This document shows positions 1 through 9,284 of a stretch of 64,000 nt of DNA, piece after piece. The notes beneath the pieces were generated by a model. The model did no database searches. It saw only the letters and a list, made by a program, of their open reading frames with translations, and was not told the origin of the DNA. The number at the start of each line of letters is the position of its first letter. The first letter of the stretch is position 1. The DNA is taken from contig NZ_CP047650.1 in assembly GCF_009906855.1 (NCBI RefSeq), positions 5,642,001-5,706,000 of the forward strand. Reading direction: 5' to 3'. The position numbers were made by a program, and so were the translations under genes. The DNA comes from Xylophilus rhododendri. Lineage in GTDB: Bacteria; Pseudomonadota; Gammaproteobacteria; Burkholderiales; Burkholderiaceae_C.

Positions 1-178
1 GGCCGAAGACGGGCGGCAGCACGCGCAGCCACAGGCCGCGCCAGTCGTAGGGCGGCTTGGCGCGGGCGGCGGGGGCTGGTTTCATCGTGGGCTCGGCAAG
101 GGTGCTCGCGGACGGGGCCCTGGCCCCGTCCGCGTCGGCGGGAACCGCCAGGGTGTTGTGGAAAACGGCGCTGACCAT
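1..178 (-). CDS. nrtB: Nitrate ABC transporter permease, N-terminal part (cut by window edge)
   Basis: Only the first 59 codons are present. They encode a Pro/Ala-rich cytoplasmic leader ending in YDWRGLWLRVLPPVFG, which reads as the entry to the first membrane helix of a NrtB/SsuC-type permease. The start ATG lies 10 bases after the nrtA stop, with GAGGAG overlapping that stop, so the two genes are translationally close and surely co-transcribed. The assignment as nitrate/nitrite permease rests mainly on the neighbouring nitrate-binding protein and the nasR-type control of the transcript. The membrane part itself is outside the window. Confidence 0.72.
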   Translation of the reverse strand, partial: MVSAVFHNTLAVPADADGARAPSASTLAEPTMKPAPAARAKPPYDWRGLWLRVLPPVFG

Positions 179-188
179 GTGCTGCTCC

Positions 189-1484
189 TCAAGCCTTGAT
201 GGCGAAACTGTCGGCGTACTTGGCCGGGTCCTTGCCGTCCCAGACCGTGCCGTCGAACAGCTTGCTGCTGCGCATCGGGTCCTTGGGGACGGACACCTTC
301 ATGGCCCCGGCGACGTCCTTGTACAGGTCGATCTGGTTGATCTGCCTGGCCACGGCCAGGTAGTCCGGATGCTCCTTGAGCAGGCCCCAGCGCTTGTGCT
401 GGGTCAGGAACCACATGCCGTCGGAGAGATAGGGGAAGTTGACCGCGCCGTCGTCGAAGAACTTCATGTGGTTGGGGTCGTCCCAGGTCTTGCCCATGCC
501 GTTCTCGTAGCGGCCCAGGATGCGCTGGTTGATCGCGTCGGCGCTGGTGTTGACATAGGACTTCTCGGCGATCACGTCGGCCATGCGGGTCTTGTTCTGC
601 AGGCTGGCGTCGATCCACTTGCCGGCTTCCATCACGGCCATCATCACGGCCCGGCAGGTGTTGGGGTTGGCCTTGACGAAGGCGGCCTGGGTGCCGAGCA
701 CCTTCTCGGGATGGTCCTTCCAGATGTCCTGGGTGGTGATGGCGGTGACGCCGATCTTGTCGATGATGGCGCGCTGGCCCCAGGGCTCGCCGACGCAGAA
801 GCCGTCCATATTGCCCACGCGCATGTTGGCCACCATCTGCGGCGGCGGCACGACGATCACCTTGGCGTCCTTGACCGGGCTGATGCCCGAGGCGGCCATC
901 CAGTAGTTCAGCCACATGGTGTGGGTGCTGGTGGGGAAGGTGCCGGCGAAGGTGTATTCGCGCTTGTTGGCGGCCATCACCTTGGCCAGGGAGGGGCCGT
1001 CCACCGCGCCCTTGTCGGCCAGGGCCTTCGACAGGGTGATGGCCTGGCCGTTGCGGTTCAGGCCCATCAGGTTGGCCATTTCCTTCTTCGGGCCGCCCAC
1101 GCCCACGTGCACGCCGTAGATCAGGCCGTAGAGCACATGGGCCATGTCGAGCTCGCCGTTGACCAGCTTGTCGCGCACGCCGGCCCAGCTGGCCTCCTTG
1201 CTGGGCACGATCTTCACGCCGTACTTCTTGTCGAAGCCCAGCACCGAGGCCATGACCACGCTGGCGCAGTCGGTGAGCGGGATGAAGCCGATCTTGACTT
1301 CTTCCTTCTCCGGCTTGTCGGAGCCCGCGGCCCAGACGCCGCCGTGGCCGAGGCTGGCGAAGAGGGCCGCGGCGCCGGCCTTGCGGATGAAGTCGCGGCG
1401 CGGTGCGGCCACTTCGGTGCCGGCTGCGGGCGTGGCTGCAGCGACAGCGGGGTGGTCGGCGGTGCCGGGAAGCTTCTGGGCCAT
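189..1484 (-). CDS. nrtA: Nitrate-binding periplasmic protein of the ABC transporter (NrtA/NasF family)
   Basis: 431 residues, NrtA/CmpA type. It would bind nitrate or nitrite in the periplasm and deliver it to the NrtB permease. A twin-arginine signal is visible (R29-R30 in RRDFIRKAG, then an Ala-rich hydrophobic stretch to about residue 52), so export of the folded protein by Tat is likely. The mature domain begins KIGFIPLTDCASVVMA and contains the family segments GTFPTSTHTMWLNYW and MDGFCVGEPWGQRA. I chose the ATG at 1484 because CGAAGGAGT precedes it by a few bases; the reading frame stays open upstream to 1967, but that part overlaps the leader and looks non-coding. The first gene of the nrtA–nrtB transcript, it lies just after an intrinsic terminator in its own leader. 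Confidence 0.9.
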   Translation of the reverse strand: MAQKLPGTADHPAVAAATPAAGTEVAAPRRDFIRKAGAAALFASLGHGGVWAAGSDKPEKEEVKIGFIPLTDCASVVMASVLGFDKKYGVKIVPSKEASWAGVRDKLVNGELDMAHVLYGLIYGVHVGVGGPKKEMANLMGLNRNGQAITLSKALADKGAVDGPSLAKVMAANKREYTFAGTFPTSTHTMWLNYWMAASGISPVKDAKVIVVPPPQMVANMRVGNMDGFCVGEPWGQRAIIDKIGVTAITTQDIWKDHPEKVLGTQAAFVKANPNTCRAVMMAVMEAGKWIDASLQNKTRMADVIAEKSYVNTSADAINQRILGRYENGMGKTWDDPNHMKFFDDGAVNFPYLSDGMWFLTQHKRWGLLKEHPDYLAVARQINQIDLYKDVAGAMKVSVPKDPMRSSKLFDGTVWDGKDPAKYADSFAIKA

Positions 1485-1504
1485 GGTCGAACTCCTTCGT
1501 GGGC

Positions 1505-1564
1505 AAAACAAAAACGGCGTCCATTCCCCGCTGCGCAAAAGCCGAGCGGGAAATGGACGCCGTT
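1505..1564 (-). terminator. Leader (attenuator) terminator of the nrtA transcript
   Basis: On the minus strand a 13-bp perfect stem (plus-strand arms 1513–1525 and 1552–1564) is extended by a wobble pair and a further 6 bp (1527–1532 with 1545–1550). It closes a 12-nt loop and is followed at once by TTTTTGTTTT. This is a textbook intrinsic terminator placed 20 bases before the nrtA start codon. Its 5' arm overlaps the P2 antiterminator hairpin (1554–1569), so the two structures exclude one another. Confidence 0.9.
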
Positions 1565-1614
1565 GTCCAGGTGTCGTCGAGAAGACGGGTGACGCCGGGC
1601 CGCCTTTGGCCTGG
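1554..1614 (-). promoter_or_regulatory. ANTAR two-hairpin antiterminator element (NasR target) in the nrtA leader
   Basis: Two short hairpins with six-base loops occur in tandem in the transcript. P1 (1595–1614) reads CCAGGCC-AAAGGC-GGCCCGG. P2 (1554–1569) reads TGGAC-AACGGC-GTCCA. Both loops have A at position 1 and G at position 4, the signature known for RNAs bound by ANTAR proteins. The linker is 25 nt. P2 uses the same bases as the 5' arm of the terminator, so binding of NasR to P1–P2 would prevent termination. The architecture matches the nasF leader of Klebsiella; the regulator is encoded at 3915–5213. Confidence 0.87.
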
Positions 1615-1631
1615 TGTCGTGAACCCAGTGA

Positions 1632-1647
1632 TGCACGAGGCGTGCCA
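1632..1647 (-). promoter_or_regulatory. Sigma-54 promoter for nrtA
   Basis: The minus strand reads TGGCACGCCTCGTGCA. GG and GC lie at the exact -24/-12 spacing of RpoN promoters, with one mismatch to TGGCACG-N4-TTGCA. It predicts a start near 1621, only about 7 bases before hairpin P1, giving a leader of about 137 nt. A sigma-54/NtrC-type promoter is what is known for the Klebsiella nasF operon. No convincing NtrC site pair was found upstream. Confidence 0.7.
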
Positions 1648-1719
1648 GGGTCTGGATGCCGTGATCGCCCATCGAGAGGGCATGAAGCGGCCGCGCAGCG
1701 TGCGCAAGCCCGCTCTTTG

Positions 1720-1734
1720 TGGTGCGGCGCACCA
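1720..1734. promoter_or_regulatory. Palindrome TGGTGC-GGC-GCACCA, candidate operator
   Basis: A perfect 6-bp inverted repeat with a 3-base spacer, about 105 bases upstream of the predicted nrtA start and about 105 bases before the divergent DUF6351 gene. It is placed where an enhancer or operator shared by the two would sit. The half-sites are in the opposite orientation to the NtrC consensus (GCACC..GGTGC), so the binding protein is unknown. Confidence 0.35.
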
Positions 1735-1836
1735 AACTGCGTCATGCCGTTCATCAGGTCGGATCGGCAGACGGGCGGCGAGGGGCCGGCGGTAGAAAAC
1801 GCGCCTTTCCATTGCTGCGCACACGCGCAACCCGTC

Positions 1837-3918
1837 ATGAAACTCGACCCGCATGTCGTCCTGCGATCCTGGAGGCCGATCGCCTTCGCCCTGACCCTTT
1901 GCGCTGCGCTGTGCGCCTGCGGCAGCGGACGTTCTTCCGTGGAGCCGGCCGTTTCGCCGACGCCCACGCCGGCACCCTCGCTGATGCCCCAGGTCGTGCC
2001 CTATTTCTGCGCCACGCCCCAGCCGAAGCCCGCCACGGCCAGCGCGCCGGCCAGCAATGCCAGCGGCCTGTCCTCACCGCCGACCGATGCGGCCTGCAAC
2101 ACACCGGCCGAATTCAGCCTTTACTACCGCAGCACCGATACCGGCTGTTCCTTCGTGCTGCCGGAGAACGCGCCGACAAATTCCTGCTTCAGGCCCTACG
2201 ACCCGGCCCGGCCGCCGGCGGACCTGGCCCAGGTGACGGGCGAGGGCGGTGTGAAGCGGCCCTATGTGGTGCGGGTGGAGCGGGGCGTGATCAACCGCGG
2301 CATCTACGAAGTGGTGGTGCTGGTGGATCCGGCGCTGCCGGGCATCGCCCGGGGCGAGCGGCCGGCCCGGTGGGGCGGCAAGGTGTTTTACCTGCTGGGC
2401 GCCGGCACCGGCCAGCCGCGCCGGCAGTTCCGGCCCGCCATGCCCTGGCCTTCCGCCGACCAGGCCCTGGCGGCCGGCTATCTGGTGGCGACCAACGGCA
2501 TGACCGATTCGAGCAGCAATTCCAACCGCAGCCTGATGGCCGAGACCCTGGGGCTGATGAAGGCCCATATCGCCGCCCACTACGGCCCGGTCGCCTTCGT
2601 GATGGCCACCGGTGGCTCCGGCGGCGCGATCAATGCGCAGGTCGCGGCCAGCCTGGCGCCCGGCCTGATCGACGGCGCCGTGATCGGCGGCCAGTTCCCC
2701 GATGCGCAGACCACCGAGATCGAGGTGCTCGACTGCCAGCTGCTGGTGCAGGCCTACCAGCATCCCGCCTGGCGCGCGCTGATGGCCAGCGAAGGTGTCG
2801 CACCGCAGGCCGAGGCGCTGAAGAAGGCGGCGATCAACGGCCATGTGGATGCCAGCGGCTGCCACGGCTGGTTCAACACCTTCGCCGCGCTGCCGCAGCC
2901 GGGCAATTACGTCCAGCGGGTGGTGGTCAGTCCCGCGGGCCAGTGGATGCCCTTCGGTCCCTTGAAGAACAACTGCGATCTGCCGGCGGCCCTGGTCTAC
3001 GACCGCACGAACAACCCTGCCGGCGTACGCTGCGGCATCGCCGACTGGTCCGCACCGGTGTTCGGCACCGCGCCGGCGCAGCCCGGCGCGACGCCGCGCA
3101 CCTACGACACCCAGGACAACGAGGGTGTGCAGTACGGGCTCAAGGCCTTGCGCGAGGGCGCCATCAACGGGGAGGAGTTCGTGCTGCTCAACGAGATCGT
3201 CGGCGGCCTGGATGCCGATGCCCAGCCGCAAGCGGCCCGCAGCCGTGCCGACCTGCAGGCCCTGGAGGTGGCCTACCGGAGCGGCCTGGTCGCCGACGGG
3301 CTCGCGCTGGCGCGCCTGCCGGTGATCGACCTGCGCGGCTGGGACGACTCCTCGTTGATCCCGCAACCCGGCGCCGACGGCTCGCCGGTGCTGGCCATCC
3401 ACCACACCTGGCGCAGCGCCTCGGTGCAGGCGCGGCTGGACCGCGACACGGGCAGCCACGACAGCCGCGCCGTATGGCGTTTCGGCCGTGGCGGCCTGTT
3501 CCCGGTGGCGCTGATCGCCAAGGCCATTCCGGTCATGGACGGCTGGCTCACCGCCCTGAAGGCCGATGGCAGCAGCCGCCCCCTGGAAGACAAGGTGCGT
3601 GCGGCGCGGCCCGCCCAGGCTGCCGACTTCTGCCTGCTGAGCACCGATGTGGCCCAGTCCACCCCGGTCACCGGGCCGGCCTGCGATGCCGACCCCTTCC
3701 TGCAGGCCCATGCCTCGCCGCGCCAGGTGGCCGGCGGGCCGCTGGCCGAGGATGTGCTCAAGTGCCGGCTGCGGCCGCTGGTGCAGGCCGACGACCTGGG
3801 CGGCCTGCTGGATGCCACGCAGATGCAGCGCCTGCGCGCCGTCTTTCCCGAAGGTGTCTGCGACTGGAGCCGGCCCGGCGTGGCCCAGCCGGTCGTGCCG
3901 CGCCTGGCCAGCCGCTAA
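1837..3918 (+). CDS. DUF6351 family lipoprotein, alpha/beta-hydrolase-like
   Basis: 693 residues. The N-terminus (Arg-containing start, hydrophobic [10 protein letters not shown]) is a probable lipoprotein signal with lipidation at the Cys of LCAC. A low-complexity linker of Pro/Thr/Ala follows to about residue 70. The body matches my memory of DUF6351, a family related to tannase-like esterases. A nucleophile-elbow-like GGSGG occurs within [13 protein letters not shown], and DLRGWDDSS and IHHTWRS further on could supply Asp and His. No substrate can be assigned. The ATG at 1837 was chosen because it starts the signal sequence; the frame is open further upstream but that part lies in the divergent promoter region. 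The gene converges on nasR, with the stop codons overlapping. Confidence 0.68.
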   Translation: MKLDPHVVLRSWRPIAFALTLCAALCACGSGRSSVEPAVSPTPTPAPSLMPQVVPYFCATPQPKPATASAPASNASGLSSPPTDAACNTPAEFSLYYRSTDTGCSFVLPENAPTNSCFRPYDPARPPADLAQVTGEGGVKRPYVVRVERGVINRGIYEVVVLVDPALPGIARGERPARWGGKVFYLLGAGTGQPRRQFRPAMPWPSADQALAAGYLVATNGMTDSSSNSNRSLMAETLGLMKAHIAAHYGPVAFVMATGGSGGAINAQVAASLAPGLIDGAVIGGQFPDAQTTEIEVLDCQLLVQAYQHPAWRALMASEGVAPQAEALKKAAINGHVDASGCHGWFNTFAALPQPGNYVQRVVVSPAGQWMPFGPLKNNCDLPAALVYDRTNNPAGVRCGIADWSAPVFGTAPAQPGATPRTYDTQDNEGVQYGLKALREGAINGEEFVLLNEIVGGLDADAQPQAARSRADLQALEVAYRSGLVADGLALARLPVIDLRGWDDSSLIPQPGADGSPVLAIHHTWRSASVQARLDRDTGSHDSRAVWRFGRGGLFPVALIAKAIPVMDGWLTALKADGSSRPLEDKVRAARPAQAADFCLLSTDVAQSTPVTGPACDADPFLQAHASPRQVAGGPLAEDVLKCRLRPLVQADDLGGLLDATQMQRLRAVFPEGVCDWSRPGVAQPVVPRLASR

Positions 3919-5213
3919 CGCCGGGCCACCGGCGCCGGCAGCAGCTCGGCCATGGCCAGCACCGCCTCGGCCACGTCCACCAGGCGTTTGCCCTGGCCCA
4001 TGGCCGTCTGGCGCAGGGTCTTGTGGGCCTCTTCCTCGCTGAGGTGGCGGTGCGCCATCAGCAGGCCCTTGGCGCGTTCGACGATCTTGCGTTCGTTGAG
4101 CGTGGCGCGCACGCTGGCCAGTTCGTCGGCCATGGCCTGCAGGCGGTGCGACTGCTCCTGCACCATGTCCAGCACCGAACGGCCGAGCTGCGGGCCGATC
4201 GGCGGCGCATCGCGGCGCTGGGCCGGCTGGTCGAAGAAGGCGCTGCCCGGGTTGTCGGCCGCCAGCGACTGGGCGGCCTTGAGCTGCATCGCCTGCTGTT
4301 CCAGGTCGGCGCGGGCCTGCTGGAGTTTTTCCTGGCAGCGCTGCACCAGGTCGGCGGCCAGGCGGGTCTCGACGCTCTGCATCGCGTCCATGCGTTCGCT
4401 GCAGGCGTCGAACCAGGTGCGGCTGAGGGCGCGGTCCAGCGTGCTGCCGACCGGGGCGGTGCAGCCGATGCGGCGCAGGCGCTCGATCTCGGCCATGGCG
4501 CCGCCGCCCAGGCAGGCCTGCCAGGCGGCGATGTGCTGCGGCTCGGCGAAATCGGCGAAGACGGTGAAGCAGCGTTCCTGCGATTCGATCAGGTGCAGCC
4601 ACAGCTGCTGCTGCTGGATCTCGGCCGCGCCCTGGGCGAAAGTGCCGGCGCCGGTGGCGCGCTCCTGGCCGGTGAATTCCTTGCCCTGCATGAAATGGAA
4701 GGTGGCCACCAGCAGGCGCGAGAGTTCCGGGTCGCTGGCGCTGTCGGCCGCCTCGAAGACCACACCCATCAGCGCGGCCACCAGGCGGCTGAAGCCGCGT
4801 GTCGATTCGGCGGCGGGCAGGCCGCGCTGCGTGATGCGTTCGCGCAGCAGGGGCAGGGCGCCCAGGCCCTGCAGCGCATAGGCGATGCGGCTGAACAGGC
4901 GCGCGCCGTTGCCTATGGTGCTGGCGCCGTCGATGTCGAGCTGTTCGAGGGCGCTGCGCCAGCGTTCGGCGGCGGCGTCGCAGGCGCCCATCTGCTTGCC
5001 GCGCTGCGCGCCGAATTCGGCGTCGCCGCCGCCCAGGTACAGATTGCTGAGGCCGCGTTCCTTCTGCAGGGCGTGGACCAGCTCGGCGGTGCGGCGCACC
5101 AGTTCGCTGGTCAGCAGCAGCTGTTCGAGTTCGCGGATTTCGCAGCGGCGCGCCGCGACGAGGAAGTTGAGGCCGGATTTCATGGGGGTGGCCGGAACTG
5201 CAGCAAGGGTCAT
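3915..5213 (-). CDS. nasR: Nitrate-responsive transcription antiterminator NasR (NIT + ANTAR domains)
   Basis: 432 residues. About residues 15–330 form a helical NIT (nitrate/nitrite sensing) domain, including [16 protein letters not shown], which resembles the conserved Arg-containing helix of NIT sensors. The last ~60 residues are an ANTAR RNA-binding domain ([20 protein letters not shown] ... [10 protein letters not shown]). This is the domain order of Klebsiella NasR, which binds nitrate and then the leader RNA of the nas operon to prevent termination. The matching RNA element and terminator lie at 1505–1614, in front of nrtA. The start at 5213 is uncertain: a second Met lies 10 codons downstream and neither has a clear ribosome-binding site. 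Confidence 0.9.
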   Translation of the reverse strand: MTLAAVPATPMKSGLNFLVAARRCEIRELEQLLLTSELVRRTAELVHALQKERGLSNLYLGGGDAEFGAQRGKQMGACDAAAERWRSALEQLDIDGASTIGNGARLFSRIAYALQGLGALPLLRERITQRGLPAAESTRGFSRLVAALMGVVFEAADSASDPELSRLLVATFHFMQGKEFTGQERATGAGTFAQGAAEIQQQQLWLHLIESQERCFTVFADFAEPQHIAAWQACLGGGAMAEIERLRRIGCTAPVGSTLDRALSRTWFDACSERMDAMQSVETRLAADLVQRCQEKLQQARADLEQQAMQLKAAQSLAADNPGSAFFDQPAQRRDAPPIGPQLGRSVLDMVQEQSHRLQAMADELASVRATLNERKIVERAKGLLMAHRHLSEEEAHKTLRQTAMGQGKRLVDVAEAVLAMAELLPAPVARR

Positions 5214-5240
5214 GCCGCGATTCTGGCAAGGTTGCGCCGA

Positions 5241-6305
5241 TCAGCCGGATCGCACGGTGCTGCGGGCCCGGCGGGAGCGTTCCTGCAGCAGGGCGTCGCG
5301 GCGTTCGCGGGGCGTGGGCGAGCGTTTCTTCCCGGCATGCGCGGCCCGCAGTTCCTGCGCCTTGCGGATGGCCTCGCTGGCCTGCTGCACCTTGAAGGCT
5401 TCGATGGCCGGTGTGCTCGGATAGGGCATGGGCAGCCAGGCGCCGCCGCCCACCTGGTAGCGGTGGCCGCCGTCGGTATCGGGCAGGACGAGGGCGGAGC
5501 GGTAGATGCTGTCGGCGAAGCGGCCGGTGTGCTGGCGGTCGATGAAATACGGTTTCTGGATCAGCCGGGTATCGGGCGCCACCGCCACGGTGGAGTATTT
5601 CACCTTGCGGCCGATGCGGAACACGCCGGCATAGATGGGCTTTTCGGTGGTCAGGGGCACGGCCTTGAGCATCGCTTCGAGGCTGGGATAGGTCGGGTAG
5701 CCCTGGCGCAGCCGCTCCATCAGCAGGTGGTAGGAGATGCCCAGCGGCTGCGAGCCGTTGGCCTGGTAGATGGCGCGGATGTCGTCCATCGCGCTCGCTT
5801 CGTAGAGCCGCTGGTCGTCTTCGGCGAGCCTCGTCAGCTGTTCGGCCGAGGGCAGGGCGGTGAGCGGGGCGCCGCGCGCCAGCTGGCCCGCCTTGCCTTG
5901 CAGCAGCCGCTGCCAGCGCTGCAGCAGGAAGGGCCTGAGGGTCTTCGATGCCGGCGGCAGAGCCGCGTCGCGCAGCGCCTTGCCGCGGCGGATCAGGCCG
6001 TCGACCTCGCTCCTGGCGTTTTCGTAGGGCAGGCCGGCCGGATCCTGGTAGGCGATGTGTTGCCACACGGCCTTGTTGTAGGCGGCGCCCGTGACCGGCG
6101 ACTGCAGGGAGGCATTGAAGTAGCCGGCGATGTAGTCGGCCAGGGGCGGGCGATGCGACCAGCCAGCCGCTTGCCGGGGCAGGCGTTGCAGCGGAGCCGG
6201 GCCGTGGAAGTGGCTTTCGCCGCCTCGGTCCGGCGCCGTTGGCCAGGGCTCGGTGAAAGCCCGCATGGGCGGCGCAAAGGCATTGACGGGCAGGCCGATC
6301 TCCAT
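5241..6305 (-). CDS. Orphan protein of unknown function
   Basis: 354 residues, no signal peptide or membrane helix. I do not recognise the family. The N-terminal ~60 residues are Pro/Arg/His-rich, the middle is helical, and about residues 200–300 look like a compact beta-rich domain ([52 protein letters not shown]). The C-terminus is very basic ([20 protein letters not shown]). The beta-rich part vaguely recalls ADP-ribosyltransferase-type effector domains, but no catalytic triad can be proven. The frame is open to 6575, but that extension would overlap tsaD on the other strand, so the ATG at 6305 is preferred. It lies between nasR and tsaD with no operon logic and may be an acquired accessory gene. 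Confidence 0.55.
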   Translation of the reverse strand: MEIGLPVNAFAPPMRAFTEPWPTAPDRGGESHFHGPAPLQRLPRQAAGWSHRPPLADYIAGYFNASLQSPVTGAAYNKAVWQHIAYQDPAGLPYENARSEVDGLIRRGKALRDAALPPASKTLRPFLLQRWQRLLQGKAGQLARGAPLTALPSAEQLTRLAEDDQRLYEASAMDDIRAIYQANGSQPLGISYHLLMERLRQGYPTYPSLEAMLKAVPLTTEKPIYAGVFRIGRKVKYSTVAVAPDTRLIQKPYFIDRQHTGRFADSIYRSALVLPDTDGGHRYQVGGGAWLPMPYPSTPAIEAFKVQQASEAIRKAQELRAAHAGKKRSPTPRERRDALLQERSRRARSTVRSG

Positions 6306-6395
6306 CCGGAGCAGCGTGGCCGCATTCCCGCATGGTGTCCACGGACGCCACGAATGGCCCGCAGCCGCGCCGAAGCCTCCCACTACACTGCCGCG

Positions 6396-7439
6396 ATGCT
6401 TTGCGATTTCACGGTGCTGGGTTTCGAATCTTCCTGCGATGAGACAGGTGTGGCGCTGGTACGCGCCGATGCCGCCGGCCAGGTGCCGCGGCTGCTGTCC
6501 CATGCGCTGCACAGCCAGGTGGCGATGCACCAGGCCTACGGCGGCGTGGTGCCGGAACTGGCCAGCCGCGACCATATCCGTCGTGTGCTGCCGCTGACCG
6601 ATGCGGTGCTGGCCGAGTCGGGCCGCTCGCTAGATGCGGTGGACGTCATCGCCTATACCCGCGGCCCGGGCCTGGCCGGCGCGTTGCTGGTGGGCGCCGG
6701 CGTGGCCTGCTCGATGGGCGCGGCGCTGGGCATCCCGGTGCTGGGCGTGCATCACCTGGAGGGCCACCTGCTCTCGCCCTTCCTCAGCGCCGATCCGCCG
6801 GAATTTCCCTTCGTGGCGCTGCTGGTCTCGGGCGGCCACACCCAGCTGATGCGGGTGGACGGCGTGGGCCGCTACGCCATGCTGGGCGAAACCATAGACG
6901 ACGCGGCCGGCGAGGCCTTCGACAAGTCGGCCAAGCTGATGGGCCTGGGTTATCCGGGCGGGCCGGCGCTGTCGAAGCTCGCGGAGCAGGGCGATCCCAA
7001 GGCTTTCGCCCTGCCGCGCCCGCTGCTGCGCAGCGGCAATCTCGATTTTTCCTTCGCCGGCCTGAAGACGGCGGTGCTCACCCAGGCCCGCAAGCTGGGC
7101 GATGAACTGGAGGCACGCAAGGCCGACCTGGCCGCTTCCACCGAGGCGGCCATCGTCGATGTGCTGCTGAAGAAGTCGCTGGCCGCGCTGGAGCTGACCG
7201 GCCTGGACCGCCTGGTGGTGGCCGGTGGCGTGGGCGCCAACCGCCTGCTGCGGGTGCAGCTCAACGCCGAATGCCGGCGGCGCGGCGTGCGGGTGCACTA
7301 CCCGGAGCTGCATCTGTGCACCGACAACGGCGCCATGATCGCCATGGCCGCCGCCATGCGCATGGCCAGCGGCGCGGCCGAGCCTTCCAAGCGTTATGCA
7401 TTCGATGTGCGGCCGCGCTGGACGCTGGGCGAAGATTAA
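6396..7439 (+). CDS. tsaD: tRNA N6-adenosine threonylcarbamoyltransferase TsaD
   Basis: 347 residues, normal for the family. TsaD transfers the threonylcarbamoyl group to A37 of ANN-decoding tRNAs with TsaB and TsaE. Visible features are the N-terminal [15 protein letters not shown], the metal-binding HHLEGH at residues 119–124, and [30 protein letters not shown] and [12 protein letters not shown] of the ASKHA fold. The start was placed at the ATG giving [16 protein letters not shown]; the frame is open for thousands of bases upstream but that stretch is antisense to other genes. The gene is followed by a bidirectional terminator. Confidence 0.95.
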   Translation: MLCDFTVLGFESSCDETGVALVRADAAGQVPRLLSHALHSQVAMHQAYGGVVPELASRDHIRRVLPLTDAVLAESGRSLDAVDVIAYTRGPGLAGALLVGAGVACSMGAALGIPVLGVHHLEGHLLSPFLSADPPEFPFVALLVSGGHTQLMRVDGVGRYAMLGETIDDAAGEAFDKSAKLMGLGYPGGPALSKLAEQGDPKAFALPRPLLRSGNLDFSFAGLKTAVLTQARKLGDELEARKADLAASTEAAIVDVLLKKSLAALELTGLDRLVVAGGVGANRLLRVQLNAECRRRGVRVHYPELHLCTDNGAMIAMAAAMRMASGAAEPSKRYAFDVRPRWTLGED

Positions 7440-7461
7440 TTCTGATTAATACAGCGGCCGC

Positions 7462-7493
7462 AAAAAAGCCGCCGAATTAATCGGCGGCTTTTA
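7462..7493. terminator. Bidirectional terminator between tsaD and hsp20
   Basis: A 12-bp perfect stem, AAAAGCCGCCGA (7464–7475) with TCGGCGGCTTTT (7481–7492), closes a 5-base loop. It has an A-run on the left and a T-run on the right, so it can end transcription of both convergent genes. Confidence 0.88.
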
Positions 7494-7508
7494 TCCATGA
7501 ATATGAAT

Positions 7509-7898
7509 TCAGGAAATGCTGAGCGTCTTGGCGGTCGGCACCACCACACGACGGGCGAGTTTCAAGGTCAGCACGCCATTCTCGAGTTTGGCTTCGCTGG
7601 CATCGGCGTCGATTTCGCTGGCGATCTCATAAGCGAGTTTCAGGCTGCGCGGTGCATCCTTCACGCTTTCGAGCCGCACCACATTCGCGTCGATGTTGAT
7701 GGTGATCTGCTCGCGGGACAGGCCGGGCACATCCAGCGTCAGGGTGACGAACTGCTCGTCCTGGCTCACGCTGGGCGCTTGCGCGGTGGACTGGCGGCCG
7801 GTATTGCTGAAGGCATTGGCCAGAAAGCGCTCCAGTGCCTGGTCGGCGGCGCGGAGTTGCGGGACATAAGCCTGGCGGCGTGCGGGGGTGTAGAACAC
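7509..7898 (-). CDS. Hsp20/alpha-crystallin small heat-shock chaperone
   Basis: 129 residues from a GTG start, consistent with small heat-shock proteins. The alpha-crystallin domain covers about residues 38–125 (VTLTLDVPGLSREQITINID ... LENGVLTLKLARR). It would hold unfolding proteins in an ATP-independent way. The GTG at 7898 is chosen because it gives the family-like start FYTPARRQAYVP and AGGAG lies 9 bases upstream; an in-frame ATG at 7946 has no such site. A CTTGAAA box lies about 80 bases upstream but no matching heat-shock -10 was found. Confidence 0.85.
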   Translation of the reverse strand: MFYTPARRQAYVPQLRAADQALERFLANAFSNTGRQSTAQAPSVSQDEQFVTLTLDVPGLSREQITINIDANVVRLESVKDAPRSLKLAYEIASEIDADASEAKLENGVLTLKLARRVVVPTAKTLSIS

Positions 7899-8003
7899 AG
7901 TAAAAGCTCCTATACACTGCGCGGCGCTCAACCGTGATTGCCGCATGCCGTGGAATCTGTGCCCGTGCGGAGGTATTTCAAGAGAATGAATTCAAGGAAA
8001 AAA

Positions 8004-9275
8004 ATGCGTCGTGTCGTCTTGAAATCGATCGCCGCGGCACTAATGGCGAATGTGCCGGTGCTGCAGGCATTTGCGGAGGCTCCGGGCCCGACGATCGATA
8101 TCGCCCTGATCGAGGGGCTCTCGGGCAGTTTCGCCAACGCCGGTGAAGCGGTGTTCCGCAATATCGCCTGGGCGATCGAGCGGGTGAACGCGCGCGGGGG
8201 CATCAAACTGCCCGGCGGCAACCGGCTACTGCGCCTGGTGCGCTACGACAGCAAGGGCCAGACCGAGGAGGCGCTGTCGGCCCTGCGCGCCGCCATCGAT
8301 GCCGGCTCGCATTTCGTGATGCAGGGCAATTCCTCGGCGGTGGCCGCCGCGCTGCTCGACGCCATCGACAAGCAGAACAGCCGTGACCCGGCGCACCGCG
8401 TCGTCTTCCTGAACTATTCGGCGGTCGATCCGGTGCTGACCAACGAGCGCTGCAGCTTCTGGCATTTCCGCTTCGACGCCCATGCCGACATGCGGGTGGC
8501 CGCGCTGATGGATGTGCTGCGCGACGACAAGAGCGTGGGCAGCGTCTACCTGATCGGCCAGGACTACAGCTTCGGCCAGCGCGTGCTGCGCGAGGCGCGC
8601 CGCCAGCTCGGCGTGCAGCGGCCGGATGTGAAGATCGTCGGCGACGAGCTGCATCCGCTGGGTCGCGTGAAGGATTTCGCGCCCTATGCGGCCAAGATCC
8701 GCGCCAGCGGCGCCCAGGCCGTCATCACCGGCAACTGGGGCAACGACCTGACCCTGCTGGTGAAGGCGGCGCGCGAGGCCGGTTTCGACGGCAAGTTCTA
8801 CACCTTCTACGGCAATGCCCTGGGCGCGCCGGCGGCGCTGGGCGATGCGGGCGTGGGGCGGGTGCTGGCGGTGGCCGACTGGCTGCCCAACGTGCCCGGC
8901 GCGCAGAGCGAGGCCTTCTATGCTGCCTTCCATCAGCGCTTTCCCAGCCCCGCCGAAGACTATGTGCACATGCGCATGCAGCTGATGGTGGAGTCGCTGG
9001 CCCAGGCCATCGAGAAGGCCGGCAGCGACGATGCGCTGGCGGTGGCGCGCGCGCTGGAGACGACGTCGGTGTCGCTCTATGGCCAGAACGGCCACATGCG
9101 CGCGGTCGACCACCAGTTCCAGCAGTCGCTGGTGGTCGGCCAGATGGAGAAGAAGGGCACGCCGGGCGTGAAGTTCGACGTGGAAGGCTCGGGCTATGGC
9201 TTCAAGGTGGTGCGCAGCATCCCGCCGGAGCGGGCCGAGCAGCCGAGCAGCTGCCGGATGAAGCGGCCGGCCTGA
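8004..9275 (+). CDS. Periplasmic binding protein of a branched-chain amino acid-type ABC transporter
   Basis: 423 residues. An N-terminal Sec signal (MRRVVLKSIAAALMANVPVL to about residue 26) precedes a two-lobed Leu/Ile/Val-binding-type domain (Peripla_BP_6): IDIALIEGLSGSFANAGEAV, AIERVNARGGIKL, VYLIGQDYSFGQRVLREARR and AVITGNWGNDLTLLVKAARE. The ligand cannot be read from sequence. The ATG at 8004 has AAGGA five bases before it; the alternative ATG at 7986 adds six residues and lacks a site. No permease or ATPase gene is adjacent, so it either works with a transporter elsewhere or acts as a stand-alone binding protein. Confidence 0.83.
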   Translation: MRRVVLKSIAAALMANVPVLQAFAEAPGPTIDIALIEGLSGSFANAGEAVFRNIAWAIERVNARGGIKLPGGNRLLRLVRYDSKGQTEEALSALRAAIDAGSHFVMQGNSSAVAAALLDAIDKQNSRDPAHRVVFLNYSAVDPVLTNERCSFWHFRFDAHADMRVAALMDVLRDDKSVGSVYLIGQDYSFGQRVLREARRQLGVQRPDVKIVGDELHPLGRVKDFAPYAAKIRASGAQAVITGNWGNDLTLLVKAAREAGFDGKFYTFYGNALGAPAALGDAGVGRVLAVADWLPNVPGAQSEAFYAAFHQRFPSPAEDYVHMRMQLMVESLAQAIEKAGSDDALAVARALETTSVSLYGQNGHMRAVDHQFQQSLVVGQMEKKGTPGVKFDVEGSGYGFKVVRSIPPERAEQPSSCRMKRPA

Positions 9276-9284
9276 AATCCGCGC

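Noticed and set aside
1720..1734. Palindrome as an NtrC-binding site
   Set aside because: NtrC sites read GCACC..GGTGC; this one reads GGTGC..GCACC, so the half-sites point the wrong way.
1485..1967. N-terminal extension of nrtA up to 1967
   Set aside because: The extension would cover the sigma-54 promoter, the antiterminator hairpins and the terminator, and lies before a good ribosome-binding site and Tat signal at 1484.
2074..6351. Very long minus-strand open frame (over 1400 codons) and similar long antisense frames across the window
   Set aside because: High GC leaves few stop codons. These frames run antisense to recognisable proteins, contain Ala/Arg/Gly/Pro-rich nonsense and match no family.
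7976..7982. CTTGAAA box (minus strand) as a sigma-32 promoter for the hsp20 gene
   Set aside because: A perfect -35-like match, but no CCCCAT-like -10 at the required distance.
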